The notes under the pieces were generated by a model, which searched no databases, was not told the origin of the DNA, and worked only from the letters and a program-made list of their open reading frames with translations. The position numbers and the translations under genes were made by a program. This document shows positions 20,964 through 35,090 of a stretch of 64,000 bases of DNA, piece by piece (position 1 is the stretch's first letter; every line of letters begins with the position of its first letter). Location: NCBI RefSeq assembly GCF_033473495.1, contig NC_088939.1, positions 4,402,001-4,466,000 on the forward strand, given 5' to 3'. Source of the DNA: Cercospora beticola (taxonomy: Eukaryota > Ascomycota > Dothideomycetes > Mycosphaerellales > Mycosphaerellaceae).

Positions 20964-22859
20964 ATGGCATCCAACTTGCAACAATCTCATGCTACCGACA
21001 TGGCGGATCACGAATTGCCTTTTCCGGGAATTTCTGCTGTGGTCATGTCGGTACCACAAGCGGGCAAGTCTCTCTCAACGAACCTCTCAACATTGTCGCT
21101 CTCCTCGCAAACTCGAAGCACTACGGGTGCTGCACCGAAAAAGCACCTAAGAAGCGACGAAGATGCTCGCAAATCACTTAGCGAATTGTTCCCTACACCC
21201 AAGTATTTCAGTGAGCCAGAATATTTCAATGGTGAAGCGCTGCCCAGAAGCAGTTTCATGAACAAGAAATATCACTCGAGCAACTTCGCAACCCTACCGC
21301 AACGTCGCCGACCATCCGAAGCCATCGACCCCAGCCAGGAGAACTTGAGCAGAACCGATCTCATCAAACTCGGACGGTCAGAGGCTCTTCGAATATTGCC
21401 TGAGGAGTATGCGGCCAAGTACATGCTGCGGCACGAAAACTTTACCATTGGCGGTAAAGTTGTCAACAAAGGTGGCTATTTGTTCACCGAGGCCGACTTC
21501 GAGGGTATGCAAGCCGAGGCCATGCAGCGCAAGGGCATGCAACACAGCTCAAGCAAGCGACCTCTACGAGATCTAGATCTCAGGTTCTCTGCGATTGAAG
21601 GCATGACGCATTTCGGCGCATGTTTCGTCACCAATGGCATCAACTATCCGCTTTCCAGCCGTGAGGAGAAGGATGCTGTCTTACAAATTTTCGATCAGCA
21701 AGTCAGTCGAGACAAGAACGCTTTATCAAAGGCGTTTGCAATCAAACCTCAGAATGGCATCTCACCGACACAAGCTACTGATCTTTTGAGGCATAAAGTC
21801 CAACGCCTTTTGAGGGACCGTGTTCTAACCATCTGCGACAATACAGTCGTCCCCTGTACCGAGGATGATGAGCCACTGGTTGGTGAACAGAATCGATACA
21901 CCAGACGAGCGCTGAAAGAAGTTTTCAGACTTCTGACTGACGAGAACGATGGATGGCTGGCAGACGATCCGCTTGAGCAACAACTGGATCCTTTCAGGTG
22001 GACGCGGAGCATTGTTACCATCGAAACGAAAGCGGGATCTCGAGACATGGTCACACTGGCTATCAAGAGGAGGTCCCAAATGCTGCCTACCAAGACCACG
22101 GATATTTTCGGCTTCGGTCTCACTTTCGCAGAGTCATACTCAGAGCTCAGACGCGAGACCAAGGTCAGCGTCGCATGCAAGGAGGCGATTACCCAGCTGC
22201 GTGCAAAGAAAGCCTCGAAGGATGCTGATCCTGTGGTGGATGCAGAGGACCAGAAAATTGCCCCGAAAGTGCACACTTCTGAACCTGCACTTCATACCGG
22301 GCATGGTGGGCCACAGAATGACGGACCAGAAAAGGCCTTAGATCCATCATCAAATCCTGCAATCAGCAAAATCGCAGAAAGCTACGGCCCCGAAAAGCGA
22401 AAACGACGAAGGCCAGCGGAGAACTCTGAGCAATTTGAGCGAACTGCACAACAAGCACCACCAAGGAAGAACAATGGCGCCCTTGTGCGCATGAGATCGG
22501 AAGCGCTTCCTCGGGCCGCCGCATCTTCTGCTGATGGCACCTCCTCCACCAGTAATGCTCGTGCCGATGGGTACGACTCTTCGCGGAGATCCAACAATGA
22601 CAATGCGGCACCTTCTAGGTTGGTCATTCTGCGCTTCAGCACAAGCGCTGCGACCAAATTCGAGGACATTGTCGATCGTCCAACAGCGAACAAACGACAG
22701 AGGCTACAGACTTACCCACAACAGGCAGCAAGCACTGAAGAGACTGCAGTCAACGATACCTCGACATCACAGCCTGCGAATTCTGAATCGAAGCCTCCGC
22801 AGAATCAGCTCAAGCCACAGCCTGAGAAGGGGAAGGGCCGGAGGGCTAAACGAAAGTAG
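20964..22859 (+). CDS. Unrecognised basic, probably nuclear protein
   Basis: A single exon of 631 aa with start context ACAACATGGCA. I do not recognise the family. Residues 1-75 are Ser/Thr-rich. Residues about 75-400 look ordered, with alternating hydrophobic and charged residues (LIKLGRSEALRILPEEYAAKYML, MTHFGACFVTNGINYPLSSREE). A long disordered tail follows, carrying basic clusters such as KRKRRRP and, at the very end, KGKGRRAKRK, which resemble nuclear localisation signals. LVILRFS near residue 553 is a short hydrophobic island within the tail. It could be a lineage-restricted chromatin or transcription protein, but nothing in the sequence proves this. Confidence 0.7.
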   Translation: MASNLQQSHATDMADHELPFPGISAVVMSVPQAGKSLSTNLSTLSLSSQTRSTTGAAPKKHLRSDEDARKSLSELFPTPKYFSEPEYFNGEALPRSSFMNKKYHSSNFATLPQRRRPSEAIDPSQENLSRTDLIKLGRSEALRILPEEYAAKYMLRHENFTIGGKVVNKGGYLFTEADFEGMQAEAMQRKGMQHSSSKRPLRDLDLRFSAIEGMTHFGACFVTNGINYPLSSREEKDAVLQIFDQQVSRDKNALSKAFAIKPQNGISPTQATDLLRHKVQRLLRDRVLTICDNTVVPCTEDDEPLVGEQNRYTRRALKEVFRLLTDENDGWLADDPLEQQLDPFRWTRSIVTIETKAGSRDMVTLAIKRRSQMLPTKTTDIFGFGLTFAESYSELRRETKVSVACKEAITQLRAKKASKDADPVVDAEDQKIAPKVHTSEPALHTGHGGPQNDGPEKALDPSSNPAISKIAESYGPEKRKRRRPAENSEQFERTAQQAPPRKNNGALVRMRSEALPRAAASSADGTSSTSNARADGYDSSRRSNNDNAAPSRLVILRFSTSAATKFEDIVDRPTANKRQRLQTYPQQAASTEETAVNDTSTSQPANSESKPPQNQLKPQPEKGKGRRAKRK

Positions 22860-23258
22860 AGGGCTCGTCAATAGCAGGAGAACGATGGAATACATATGTG
22901 TAGCGTACGGGGTCGATCTAAAGGACAAGAATATAGATCTTTTTGCATTTCTACGCTACTCAAAATCGCGGTTTCCCCAACAAAAGTTTCTTTAGTCTCA
23001 GCATTGTGAAAGACGGCGAAATCGAGACCCGCTAGACGTACCTGGTACCGCGCTAGGTGCGACGCAAATCTGCTGCTGTTCAATAGCTCCCCTGTCAAGA
23101 TAACTGCAGTTCATGACAGGCTTGAGTGAAATGTGGAGCTCTCGAATTCATTGCACTGTATGTGTTTTCTTTTGCGGGATCTCATGTTGCACAATATACC
23201 TAGCTAGACTGATGGGCAATCGCAGTGAGTTTCTGCAGCATACCTGTCTCTCGAATCT

Positions 23259-24525
<1,267 letters not shown>

Positions 24526-24571
24526 GTTGATCGACAACGGCACCCTCCAATACTTCAGGCGAAGACTATTT

Positions 24572-24579
24572 CTTATATT
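24572..24579 (-). promoter_or_regulatory. TATA-like box of the galactanase gene
   Basis: On the minus strand AAATATAAGA lies about 50 bases before the ATG at 24525. This is close for a fungal TATA element but plausible for a strongly induced secreted-enzyme gene. Confidence 0.4.
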
Positions 24580-25176
24580 TGATCTCGCTTCGTTACACAA
24601 AAGACCGAGCCGACGTGCCCATGAAGTCAGCAAGATCTAGCCCCCAGACGAGTTAGTTCCACCAATCAGCTGCCACTCTCCCCATATATCGGGACCTGCG
24701 CCCACGCAGAGCAGGGGTCGATATATTCGAATGAGGGGAAATCTTTCGACCTGCCGTGCCTGCCAAGTTGAAACAATAGTCCCTCCACATTCGCCAATTG
24801 TGGTCCCGGCAATGTGCTGCCACAAGACTTGAGGATTTCGATGCCGTTTGCTCAGTCGGGTTTGGCAGCGTATGTTCAAGTGCTTCTGCCCAAAAGGGCT
24901 GCAAAACCAGCTCGTGGCAGGAATCTGGGAAGCGTCAGCCGATCACTGCTGCAACCTGGTTTGTACAAACTGACTGACTCCAGAACTCGGCAATTGCAGC
25001 AGAATTTTGTCACAATGTGTCCATAAAGCCGCCATCAGCCGTATCCAATGCTCTATCTCGTGGACATGCCACCACTCGCACTTGCACTAGCACTAGCGCT
25101 CGCGCGTAGTCCGCTCGCAGGCATGGGGCTGTCATTTCCATCAGCGGCTATAAGTCAACAGTTGCGGTGCCTTGGC

Positions 25177-26851
25177 TTACTTTTTCTGGAGTATAGGCTC
25201 CGTGTCCTGACCAAAGAAAATAACATGCACGGTAATGTCGTCTCGCACATATCGTGCGAGTGGTGTCTGGACGCTCATCACACCTGTAAAAAGGTCCCTT
25301 CGTTTGCCGCCTAGTGCATTCTTGACCAAATGAATACCACAATTTTCATCCTCGTTGACAAAATGCTTTGGGGAAACGCGCCATTTCAAGCAACCTTCGT
25401 TCTCATCGAAGTAGGTGTCCTCGTCGTTGGCCAGATCCTCAGCACTAGTAAAGCTGGGCGCGCGAGTCGGAGCAGGTTGCTTACGCAGAAAATCCTTCCA
25501 CGAGGTGACCTCTTCGTCCCTCTGCTCGAGAAACGCAGATGGCCTGTTCTTTTCCAGCCACATCTGTACGCAGGTCACGGCATCCTCAGACGACATCTGA
25601 TCCCACAGGCCATCGCTAGCCATGATGAGGAAGTCTGGGTGTTCGCCGTCAGTTCTCACCTTCGTCTCCATGATTTCAGGCTCAGCTGTGAGGTATGGTG
25701 GCGTTTTGATCATGCCATTAGGACGTGGAGATGGGCCCCAGTACTTGTCGTGGGCCAACTTCGTCAAGCTGTTCGGCCACTTCCATCTCGCATCGCCAAA
25801 AGCTCGAGAGATCGCGATACCGTGTACCCGCCCTGAGTTGGGATCGACAATGTTCTCCTCGCCGGGATGCTCCCGTTTTAGGCGAGCGACTTCATCCTGA
25901 TTGAATCCCGTCTGATCGACAGACATTGGCTGCACAATATATTTGGTACCATCCCATCGGCCGAACACTGCTCGAGAATCACCAACGTTCGCCACACGAA
26001 GCACCGATCGAGCTGGATCATATAACGCCAGTAGTGCGCAGGATCCTGAGAAAGCAGCTGCGCCCACTGCCACAACTTGCGCCAGCGGCCCGCCAGTTTG
26101 GACGAGCTTGCCAGCCTCGTCCATAATCTCCTTGTCGAGCTCCAGAAAGGCCTTCTTGATGGTACTGGCTATGACAGGGTCGTTTGGGACGTATGGCCTC
26201 GTCATGCAATTCGCTTCCCACAATCGCTCACCAACGATAGACGGAAGTACCTGCTTAAGCACTTGCGCCGTTCGTGGGCCCGCGTGCCCATCAAAGATGG
26301 CCCACTCATTCCAGTCTCTCATCTTGTCGTTGAACAGAGTGAAAGCGCCTGACGATCCAGTGTCCTCGCATGGCATATTTGCCGGCGATTGGCATGTATG
26401 CGCCACTGCCTTCAATCATGTCAGTGTGGCAAAGCACTCAACGCAGTGGGAAGCGCACCTTTGCAGTAACGGAGAAGCTTGATCGAGATTTGAGCAGCTC
26501 ATCAGCTTCCTCTAAAGAAATCGGAGGCGTTTCTCGAGCAATGGCTTCCAATGCGGCGATAGCTACGACGTCTTCCATAACTTCGCCAGCATCGCCGATC
26601 ATCCCTGCCAGATCATCCAAAGACCCCATCGAAAGTCGCGCCCACGAGTAGGTTCCAGCAATAAAACATCCTGCGCTCCAGAATGCTAGTCCGAGTCGGC
26701 GTGGCCATTTTCGAGGCGGCTGAACGGGTTGCTGAAAGTACGTCGTGTGACCTCCTTGCTGTGCATTGCCGTTGAAGCGCCGAGAGAATCGCGTCGTTCG
26801 GTGTGCTAAGGGCGCTTGCCGCTGACCAGCCCTCAGCGTGCGCGATAGCAT
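25177..26851 (-). CDS. Mitochondrial PP2C phosphatase (Ptc5/PDH phosphatase-like)
   Basis: Two exons, 26459-26851 and 25177-26409, with a 49-nt phase-0 intron, giving 541 aa. The N-terminus is Arg/Ser-rich without acids (MLSRTLRAGQRQAPLAHR), which suits a mitochondrial presequence. A hydrophobic segment (LGLAFWSAGCFIAGTYSW) follows near residues 50-70 and may anchor it in the inner membrane. The PP2C metal-binding motifs are intact: FDGHAG (Asp171), VGDSRAV, ISRAFGDARW, MASDGLWDQM and RDDITV. This layout matches fungal Ptc5/Ptc6 enzymes, which dephosphorylate and activate pyruvate dehydrogenase E1-alpha. The subfamily call is inferred from the presequence plus anchor and the overall length. 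The first ATG of the frame, at 26851, is taken as the start. Confidence 0.9.
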
Positions 26852-27116
26852 CTTTAATGATGCCAAAGTGCAAGTTGTCGATGGATACGGCCAGAGTTCA
26901 CAAGACGCGTTTAGCCAAGCGAAGATGCAGGAGGCAAGATAAGCTTTGAGCGGGTCCTTTCAGAGAGTTCTTACTGGATGTTAACAAGCGATGTCCTTCG
27001 AATCTTCGATGCACTTCCAATGAATATTTGTTTAACAAGCGAGATGGCAGTGTATGCTGGAAGGCACGACGTGCAGCATGCAACTGTTCTATCTGAACAT
27101 TCACGTACGCATGTAC

Positions 27117-30100
27117 CTAGTCTACATCATCGTCCTCATCATCATCCTCGTCATCATCCTCATCGCTCTCCTCCTCGTCCGTCACTTCGCCACCCAAGGA
27201 TTTTATCTTCTCCTTGTACTCATCTCTCTTGGCTTCTATGTCGCCCATGACGAGCAGCATACTTTCAAGCTCTTCTTTCGCATTCTTCTCGCTCTCTTGA
27301 GCTGCCTTGAGAGCTGCCTGAGTCTTCTCGCTTTCGGCGATAGTGGCCTTGATCTTTGCGAGCTCAGCTTGTGCCTTCGTCTCCCCGTCCTTTGCAGCCG
27401 AAAGCTGTTCCTTGGCCTTGGAGTGCTCAGCCTCGATATTGCGAAGTTTCTCGAGCTCTGCTTTGGCATCTTTGTCTGCTTCACGCGCTTGCTCAAGTTC
27501 TTTTCGAAGCTTCTCTGCGTCTTCAGAGTCGGCCTTCGCCTTCTCGAGATCGGCCCGAGCGGTCTTCGCGCTCTCCTGAGCTTCCTTGAGTTCCTTTTCG
27601 AGTTTCTTGGGCTTCTCAGACTCGGCCTTGTCAGCCTTGCCAGATGCGCTTTTCGCCTGTTCGGCGGCCTTCTTGGCCTCTGCAAGATCTTTCTCAAGTT
27701 TGGCAATTTTGTCCTTGTCCGCTTTGCTCGTACCGCCCGCATTGGCCTTGTTGTTCGCGCCCTTTGAACCTTCAGCGGCTTTCTTCTCAGCAGTTGCGGC
27801 CTTCTCTTCAGCCTCTTTGGCTTTCTTCTCGGCTGCCACAGCTTTCTGTATCGCCTCTTTGAGCTTGTCTTCAGTTGTCTTGACTTTCGCCTCAGCATCG
27901 GCCGCTTTCTTCTCAGCATCCGCGATCTTCTTGTCGGAGTCCTTGCCAGATGCTGTTGCCTTCTTCTGGTTGGTCTCTGCATCTTTGAGCTTTTTCTCCA
28001 ATGCAGTGATCTTCTCTTCGGCCGCAACTGATCTCGTTTCCGAATCTGTGAGCTTCTGTTCTGTTTCAGACAATTCTTGCTTGATTGTCTCAAGCTCGCT
28101 CTGTGCTTTCGCAGCGTCTGCTTTAGCCTCATCCGCAGCGGTGTTGGCGGCATCCACTTCAGACCTATGGGCCTCAGATACGGTGCTGGCTGCCTTCTTA
28201 GCCTCGTCGAGTTCCTTCTCCAGTTCTGCGAATCCGGAACGCTCGGTCTTGAGCTCCTCATCGCGTGCGACCAGATCAGCCTTGAGCTCTTCTGCTTCTG
28301 CTTTGTATTTACTCAGTTCTTCGTCGCGTGTTTCGAGGGCCTTTCTGGCTTCCGTGAGCTTTCCCTCGGACAATTTGATTTGCTCTTGTGCGACTCGTAG
28401 CTTGTTCTCCGACGCTACTTGTTGTTGCTTGAGGCCGTCGAGCTCGCGAGAAAGATCACGTTCCCGCTTGATGAGCTCATTCAATTTGCCAGTTGTGGAC
28501 TCCAATTGCTGCTTCGCGTTCGCGTGTCCACTCGCTTCCTTTCGGTGTTCGTTGCCAAGCTCTGCGATTCGCCTCTCGAGCTCCTGAATCTTTTGGGCAG
28601 AGGCGGCTTCTCTCTCACGTAGACTAGCTTGAAGGGTCCTGTCTGACTCCTGCTTTGCGTTATTCAGGGCGTGCTGATGCCGAGTCTGGATTGTGTTCTT
28701 GTCCTGCTCGTGCTGCTTTGTAATCTTCTCGAGTTCGCTTTCATGACCTTGTTGCATAGCCTGATTGATCTTTCGAAGGCGCTCGATCTCTGATGACGCA
28801 GTCTGCAGTTCTTTACTGATAGTCATGTGATCCTGTTCCGCTTTCTCCGTGGCATCGAGCGCTTCTTGCTGTGCGACGGCCAGCGCGTCTTTGGCTGCTT
28901 GAGCCTGTTTCCGCAGCTCATCAAGAACGTCGCGATCCACACCGGCCTCTGCTGCTGATGCTGGCAACACCTCGACGCCTGGGTCTTTGTCGATCGCCCT
29001 ACGGAGACGGGTATACTCAACAGTGAACAGGTCGACGAAGACATGACTGAGCATCCCATTACCGCCTTCATCTGTTTCTTGGTCTAGATCGAAATCTCTG
29101 ATGGCTGGCACTCGCCGAAGTTGGAGAAGTGCGTCCAGATATTTCGTCCTGCCGAGCTTTTGTTGCACCAAAGGTGCCAGCGTACGGCGTGGAATGGGCG
29201 AGTCCTTAGTACTGAACTCATATACAATGCCGAGAAGCACCGCAGCGAGACCGGCAATGATGGGGTCGTCAGGTGTCTTGACCACTGCAACAAGGCCTTG
29301 TAGGAGGCTCGAGCCCTCAGCGAGCAAATCATCCACGCCTGGTGCAAAATCCCACAATAACGAAGACAACAAGCTTGCATATGCTGCGACCGTCTTTGTG
29401 TCGATGGGAGTTTGAAGCGCAGCGTGTAAATGCGATCCAAGAGCCTGTACAATACTTATCACATCCTCGCCCTCCTCTTCGTTCCCTTCGGAGACAGAGA
29501 TGAACATGGTCTTGGCGTTCAGCTCCTCACCAATCAGTCCCTGAACTATCCAGGATGCATGCACCACGGCGGTTTCGTCACCTTCAGGAGGGTGTAGCAA
29601 TGTGTGGAGCACGTTGGCAGTAGTTTCACCCTCAGCATGACCGTTGATGGCGCGCTGCAGAAAATGTGCCTTGACCCGATCATGACCGCTGAGATACGCC
29701 TGAATGAGACCACAAGCCGCTGCACGCAAAGCTGCTTCCGCGTCACGATCATCCAGTGAGGTACTCAAAAGCGCTTCAATGATGTAACTTCGCCGCTTCT
29801 CCAGACTTGCTCTCGCGCTCTTCTTGCCTCGCGCATTTGGCGTTGTGCCGTTCGTTTGACCCTGCTTCTGCTCTTCAGTGGCGTTGTGGTCGGCGTCGTC
29901 AGGCGTAACAACTGTAAGTGCAGCAAATTGTTCTTGTAGAGGCGCATTGGTTTCGATCAAAGCTGCCGCTGCCCGCAGTGCCGACGAACGGACTGGCACA
30001 GGGATCGCCAGCGTGTAGCCAAGATCGATCAAGACTTGAGCAATGCCAGCTCGGAAGAAAGCAGTTTGATTCTGGGGTGTGCTGGCTTCTCCGGGCACAA

Positions 30101-31059
30101 GAAATAGCCTCAGGAGCATGAGTAGTCCCCATGCTGCCTTCTCCCGTGCCTGGGCATTGAATGGCAGCTCATCTGCAGTAGGAAATGCTTGCTGGAGTAA
30201 TTGGACGAGCTGAGCCACACAGCCAGATTCTCGAAACATGGTTTGGTTCGTAGATGACCCACGTATGAGGTTTGCCAGCAAACTCAGGCAATCTTGTGCT
30301 GTGATTCCAGCTTCACCAAGGCCACCTTCGAGCTGTATCAAGGCGAACGTCTTGCTGAAGACATCTTCGAAGGCAACGATCTTTCGCAGCTCCTCGTTCG
30401 CTCCGCTTGTCAAGTCTACTAGCAGAAGCAGGCCTGCATTGCGAACCGCGTCTCTTCCGTCGTCCAGGATGCCGACTAGTCGTGAAACACCCAGTGGTGC
30501 TGCCAATATGCACTCCTGCAACCGATCGGGGCGCGCAGCGCATATTGCTGACAGAATCTGTACTGCGTATAGTCGCGAATAGTAGTCTGCGTACGGGCTC
30601 GTAGGGTCTAGGAGATGTAGGAGAATGGATAGATTGTCTTGACGCTGTACCTACCTTAGCTATCGTTCTACACCGGATGCCATTCGATCGACCTACCATG
30701 GAGAACTCGTCAGCTAAGAAGAGTGCTATTTCGTCGCCGGCCTCGGGCGAGTTGCTATCGGGACTGAACAGCATGAGCAGTGTTTCCATGACGAGACGAA
30801 TCGTGTCCACATCTCCACCCTCCGCCTGTTCGCCATCCTGGCTCTTCCTCGAGCTGTCGTCCCCAAGTCCATCCCGTTTCAAGGTCGATATGAGTTCTCG
30901 GAGTGAGCCGCTGGCGACTGAAGCTGGGAACTGTTTGGCGAAACTCCTCAGACCCAGGATCGCAGCTCGACGGTCCTCTAACAGTGTCGCGGACTGCAGG
31001 CGACCACACAGCGTGTCGATGGTGGCCGTAGCCGTCTGCATCGGCGGTGTTTTGAGCAT
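27117..31059 (-). CDS. USO1: ER-to-Golgi vesicle tethering factor Uso1/p115
   Basis: Two exons, 30697-31059 and 27117-30644, with a 52-nt intron, giving 1296 aa. The acceptor at 30645 is chosen because it joins ADEFSM to RQDNLSILLHLLD, a conserved run of the family; an AG six bases earlier is also in phase. The N-terminal armadillo-like head (residues 1 to about 700) includes SATLLEDRRAAILGLRSFAK and CLSLLANLIRGSSTNQ. A long coiled coil rich in Lys, Glu and Ala follows to about residue 1270. The protein ends in an acidic tail of Asp/Glu, as Uso1 and p115 do. It tethers COPII vesicles to the Golgi with Ypt1. Antisense open frames across the coiled coil are codon shadows. Its start is 550 bases from that of Rat1. 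Confidence 0.93.
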
Positions 31060-31608
31060 GATGGGTGGTGACTGCTGCCCGGAGGCAGTCTCGCTGTTAT
31101 TTCATTCCTGGTTGCCAGTGCGTGTAAGAATCTTCGACACTGTGAATGAGTCCAAAGCTGTGCTGCTCGGTCGTGGGTAACGCTCAGTCGAGAATGGCTA
31201 ATTTATTGAACGTTCAGTACTTTCGGGCATTGTTGTCCTCAACTGCGCAACGCTCATTTTGGAGACAAGCTTGCGGGAGCTGCCGCGCCATCGATTCGGA
31301 CTTTCCCTGTCTCCGTCGTGCACTTTCTCGCGCGGCTCCCTTTTCCCTTCACTTTCTTCAACCACACGCCCGCCGGCAGCATCATCACCGCTTCTGCCTG
31401 GCATCGCCATTATTTATCGCGTCGCTGTGACCGACACGACGCGACTCCACTGGACTCGGACGGACGAAGCGCGCCACGCTGAGGACCATCAAAGGCAGCA
31501 ACCCGCGCACGCGACGTCGACTCTCCATCCTTTTCCACCCCAGACACCTCTCTCTGTCGCGTAGCCTCTCTTCATCGCCACGTGCATCGCCTCCGACAGT
31601 AGCCCGTC
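31060..31608. promoter_or_regulatory. Divergent promoter region between USO1 and RAT1
   Basis: 549 bases separate the two start codons, and both genes must be driven from here. The RAT1 side is CT-rich (31,300-31,440), as in many constitutive fungal promoters. I do not see a clear TATA box near either start, consistent with housekeeping genes. Confidence 0.6.
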
Positions 31609-34600
31609 ATGGGTGTGCCAGCCTTGTTTCGCTGGCTCAGCAAAAAGTATCCGAAGATCATTTCGCCTGTGGTCGAGGAGCACGCGCAAAAGGTGCAAAA
31701 TGCAGATGGCTCCGAGACGGTTATTCCCATAGATGCGCGGGGTCCCAACCCCAATGGCGAGGAAATGGACAACTTGTATCTCGACATGAATGGTATCGTG
31801 CATCCGTGTTCGCACCCGGAGGACCGGCCACCACCGGCCAACGAGGAAGAGATGATGATTGCCATCTTTGAGTACACTGAGCGCGTAGTCAACATGGTCC
31901 GCCCACGTAAGCTTCTGATGATTGCTGTCGATGGTGTCGCGCCTCGTGCCAAAATGAACCAGCAGCGTAGCAGACGTTTTCGAAGCGCGCAAGAAGCCGC
32001 CGAGAAAGACGCTGAGGCTGCTGAGTTCCACGCGCGCATGGTCGCCAATGGCGAGCGTAGTGCTGATGGTGAGGGCGCTGACAAGCCCAAGAAGACATGG
32101 GACTCCAACTCTATCACTCCTGGAACACCTTTCATGGACCTGCTCGCCCAGTCACTGCGTTATTGGATCAGCTACAAGTTGAGCACGGATCCCGCGTGGG
32201 AGAAGCTCAAAGTCATCATCTCCGATGCCACTGTTCCCGGTGAAGGTGAGCACAAGATCATGAACTTTGTAAGATCGCAGCGCAGCTCGCCCGAGCACGA
32301 CCCCAACACCAGGTAAGTCATCCGACACATCTCTCCGCTACTCAAATTTTTGCCTGCATGGTCAATGCACGCAATTTTGGTCAACGGATGCTAACATGTG
32401 CAGGCACGTCATGTATGGTCTCGATGCTGACCTGATCATGTTGGGTCTTGCTACCCACGAACCGCATTTCCGCATCTTGCGCGAAGATGTCTTTGCGAAC
32501 GACACGAAGCCGGGTCACTGCAGGAAATGCAATCAGCCAGGCCACATAGCGGCTAATTGCCAGGGCCTGACGGCCAAGAATGACAGATCCGCGGAAGAGA
32601 AAGTCGAGAAGCCCCTCAAGCCTTTCATCTGGCTGCACGTGGGAATCCTGCGTGAATATCTGGCCATCGAGATGAGCGTGCCAAATCAAGGCTTTCGCTT
32701 CGACCTCGAACGCGCACTGGACGACTGGGTGTTTATGTGTTTCTTCGTCGGTAACGATTTCCTTCCGCATTTGCCATCACTGGACATTCGTGAGGACGGT
32801 ATTGACACACTCATCGCCATTTGGCGAGACAACTTGCCTGTCATGGGTGGCTACGTGACCAAAGATGGGCATGTGGACCTGGCCAGGGCGCAGCTCATCC
32901 TGGAAGGACTTGCTAAACAGGAAAACGCGATCTTTAAGCGGCGTCGCGAGACCGAAGTGAAAGCCGCCCAGCGACAGAAGCAGCGCGAGGACCGTGAGCG
33001 ACGTCAATCAAACAAGCGCCCGCGATACTCGAACAATGGCGAGCCAACCGGATTCGATGAGACAGTCATACGCAGAGGTGCCAGAGGTGGCATCATTCGT
33101 GGAGAAGCGGCGCCTGATCCAAATGCACTGCCTACCTTTGCACCGAGCCTGGCGCAGACCATGAACGACCCACGATACCAGAAAACCCTGACGCATGCTG
33201 ACATTGTCGGCGGAGCCAGCGGACAGGAGAACAAGTCTGCCGCTGCGGCACTGAAGGAGAAATTGATGGGGAGCAACAAGGGCTCTGACAACCAAAGAGC
33301 AGATATTGAGGCGCTGATGGCCTCGACTACTGGTGGACAAGACCTGACTCCAAAACTCGGCAAACGTACTCGTGACATGATCGATGACGCCGCGGCAGAT
33401 GATGCGAGTTCAGACCCGTCAACTCCGGGTCGCAACACGCCTGACAAAGAGATCGCAAACCCTACCAACCGTGGCACATCTGGCCAACTTGGAGGTAACA
33501 AAGATGCCTCAGATGGCATGCCAGAAGATACAGTCAAGCTGTGGGAGGACGGCTATGAAGAGCGCTACTACGAGCAAAAGTTCCACGTCTCGCCGGATGA
33601 CATCGAGTTCCGGCACAAAGTGGCGCGCAGCTACGTGGAAGGGCTTTGCTGGGTATTGCTCTACTACTTCCAAGGTTGTCCATCGTGGACCTGGTACTAT
33701 CCATATCATTACGCGCCCTTCGCAGCCAACTTCAAGGACATGGACAAGCAAGTGGTTCATTTCGAGAAGGGCAAGCCTTTCCATCCCTACGAGCAGCTCA
33801 TGGGAGTCATGCCTGCCGCTTCGAACCACACTCTCCCTGCGGTATTCCATCCACTCATGACCGACGATGACAGCCCGATCAAGCAGTTCTATCCTGAAGA
33901 CTTCGAAGTTGATCTCAACGGCAAGAAGTTTGCCTGGCAAGGTGTAGCGCTTTTGCCATTCATTGATGAGAAGAAGCTGCTCGAAGCTATGCACACAAAG
34001 TATCCTCTCCTCACCGAAGACGAGAAGCGGCGCAATGGATTTGGCGAAGAAGTGCTCATTTTCAGCACCAAGCACCCACTATACAATGAAGTTGTGTCGA
34101 ACTTCTACGGCAAGAAAGCGGATAAGGACAAGTTCAAAATCAACAGCAAGATGTCGGAAGGCCTCGCTGGCAAAGCATCGAAAGACGCCTCATACATTCC
34201 TAACTCGGAGCTAACCTATCCGCTGCCTCCAGGTGGTCAAGATCAGTTTACGAGCCTCGATGTTGATGAGAGCGTCAAGGTCTCCTACCACATGCCTGTC
34301 ATTGGCCAAGTGCACAAGTCTATGCTGTTACCTGGCGTCAAGTTCAATGCTCCTGTTTTGGACTATCAGGATGTCGAACAGACGCGCCAAAAGGCTGAGC
34401 GTAGCGGGCGAAGCCACGGCGGCGTGCAGCTCTCGCACAACGGCGATCGATCTGATGGTCGCCGCATCAACTATGCTGCGCGAGACAATGGCAACTCAGG
34501 CTACGACAATCGCAACGGTGGCGGCTACGGAGGTGGCAATGGTTATGGCGCCAATGGAGGATACGGCCGCAACGGGCCTCCTGCACCAGACCCATATGCT

Positions 34601-34921
34601 AGCCAAGCTGCAGCGGCTTTCCAGAATCTGCCACCACATCTGGCCGCACAGGCTGCGCAGCATGGCTACGCTCCGCCTCCTGGAGCAGGCCCTCCGCGAG
34701 GCTATGCTCCTCCACAGCCACAGTACGGCTATCCACCAGCGCAAAACGGGTACGGAGGTGGTGGACGTGGCGGCGGCGGCGGCTATGGAGGTGGAAGAGG
34801 AGGGTACGACAACAGAGGCAGAGGCGGCTACGGCTACGACAACAGATCAGGAGGGTACAATTCTGGAGGTGGCTATCAGGGCTACCAAGGAGGTGGCAGA
34901 GGCAATGGTAGACGCTACTAA
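31609..34921 (+). CDS. RAT1: Nuclear 5'-3' exoribonuclease Rat1/Xrn2
   Basis: Two exons, 31609-32312 and 32404-34921, with a 91-nt intron (GTAAGT donor, GCTAAC branch), giving 1073 aa. [17 protein letters not shown] is the canonical N-terminus. The XRN catalytic acids lie in [40 protein letters not shown] and [17 protein letters not shown] knuckle ([14 protein letters not shown], about residues 272-286) is typical of fungal Rat1 rather than Xrn1. [27 protein letters not shown] is the conserved second domain. The last 140 residues are Gly/Arg/Tyr-rich (RGG-like). Rat1 degrades 5'-monophosphate RNA in the nucleus, in rRNA processing and in torpedo termination of RNA polymerase II. The knuckle and length exclude cytoplasmic Xrn1. 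Confidence 0.95.
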
Positions 34922-35090
34922 AAGCACATTGTAACATAATTGTATGATTGCGCATTGAAATGAGAAAAGGTTGGGATTACTGCTTTACGATGTTGAAGCC
35001 TTCACTTTGCTACAACGCAATCATTTTTCCATCCGCGGACACAATTTCCAACATTTGAGGATCTCTCTAATGTGCGTTGATAGATTCCCA

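Noticed and set aside
27586..28587. 333-codon Ser/Ala-rich open frame antisense to USO1
   Set aside because: It is the complement of the Lys/Glu/Ala-rich coiled coil; such codons read as Ser/Phe/Ala/Leu on the other strand.
34233..34934. 233-codon Ala/Met/Thr-rich frame overlapping the RAT1 tail
   Set aside because: It is a frame shadow of the Gly/Arg/Tyr-rich RGG tail.
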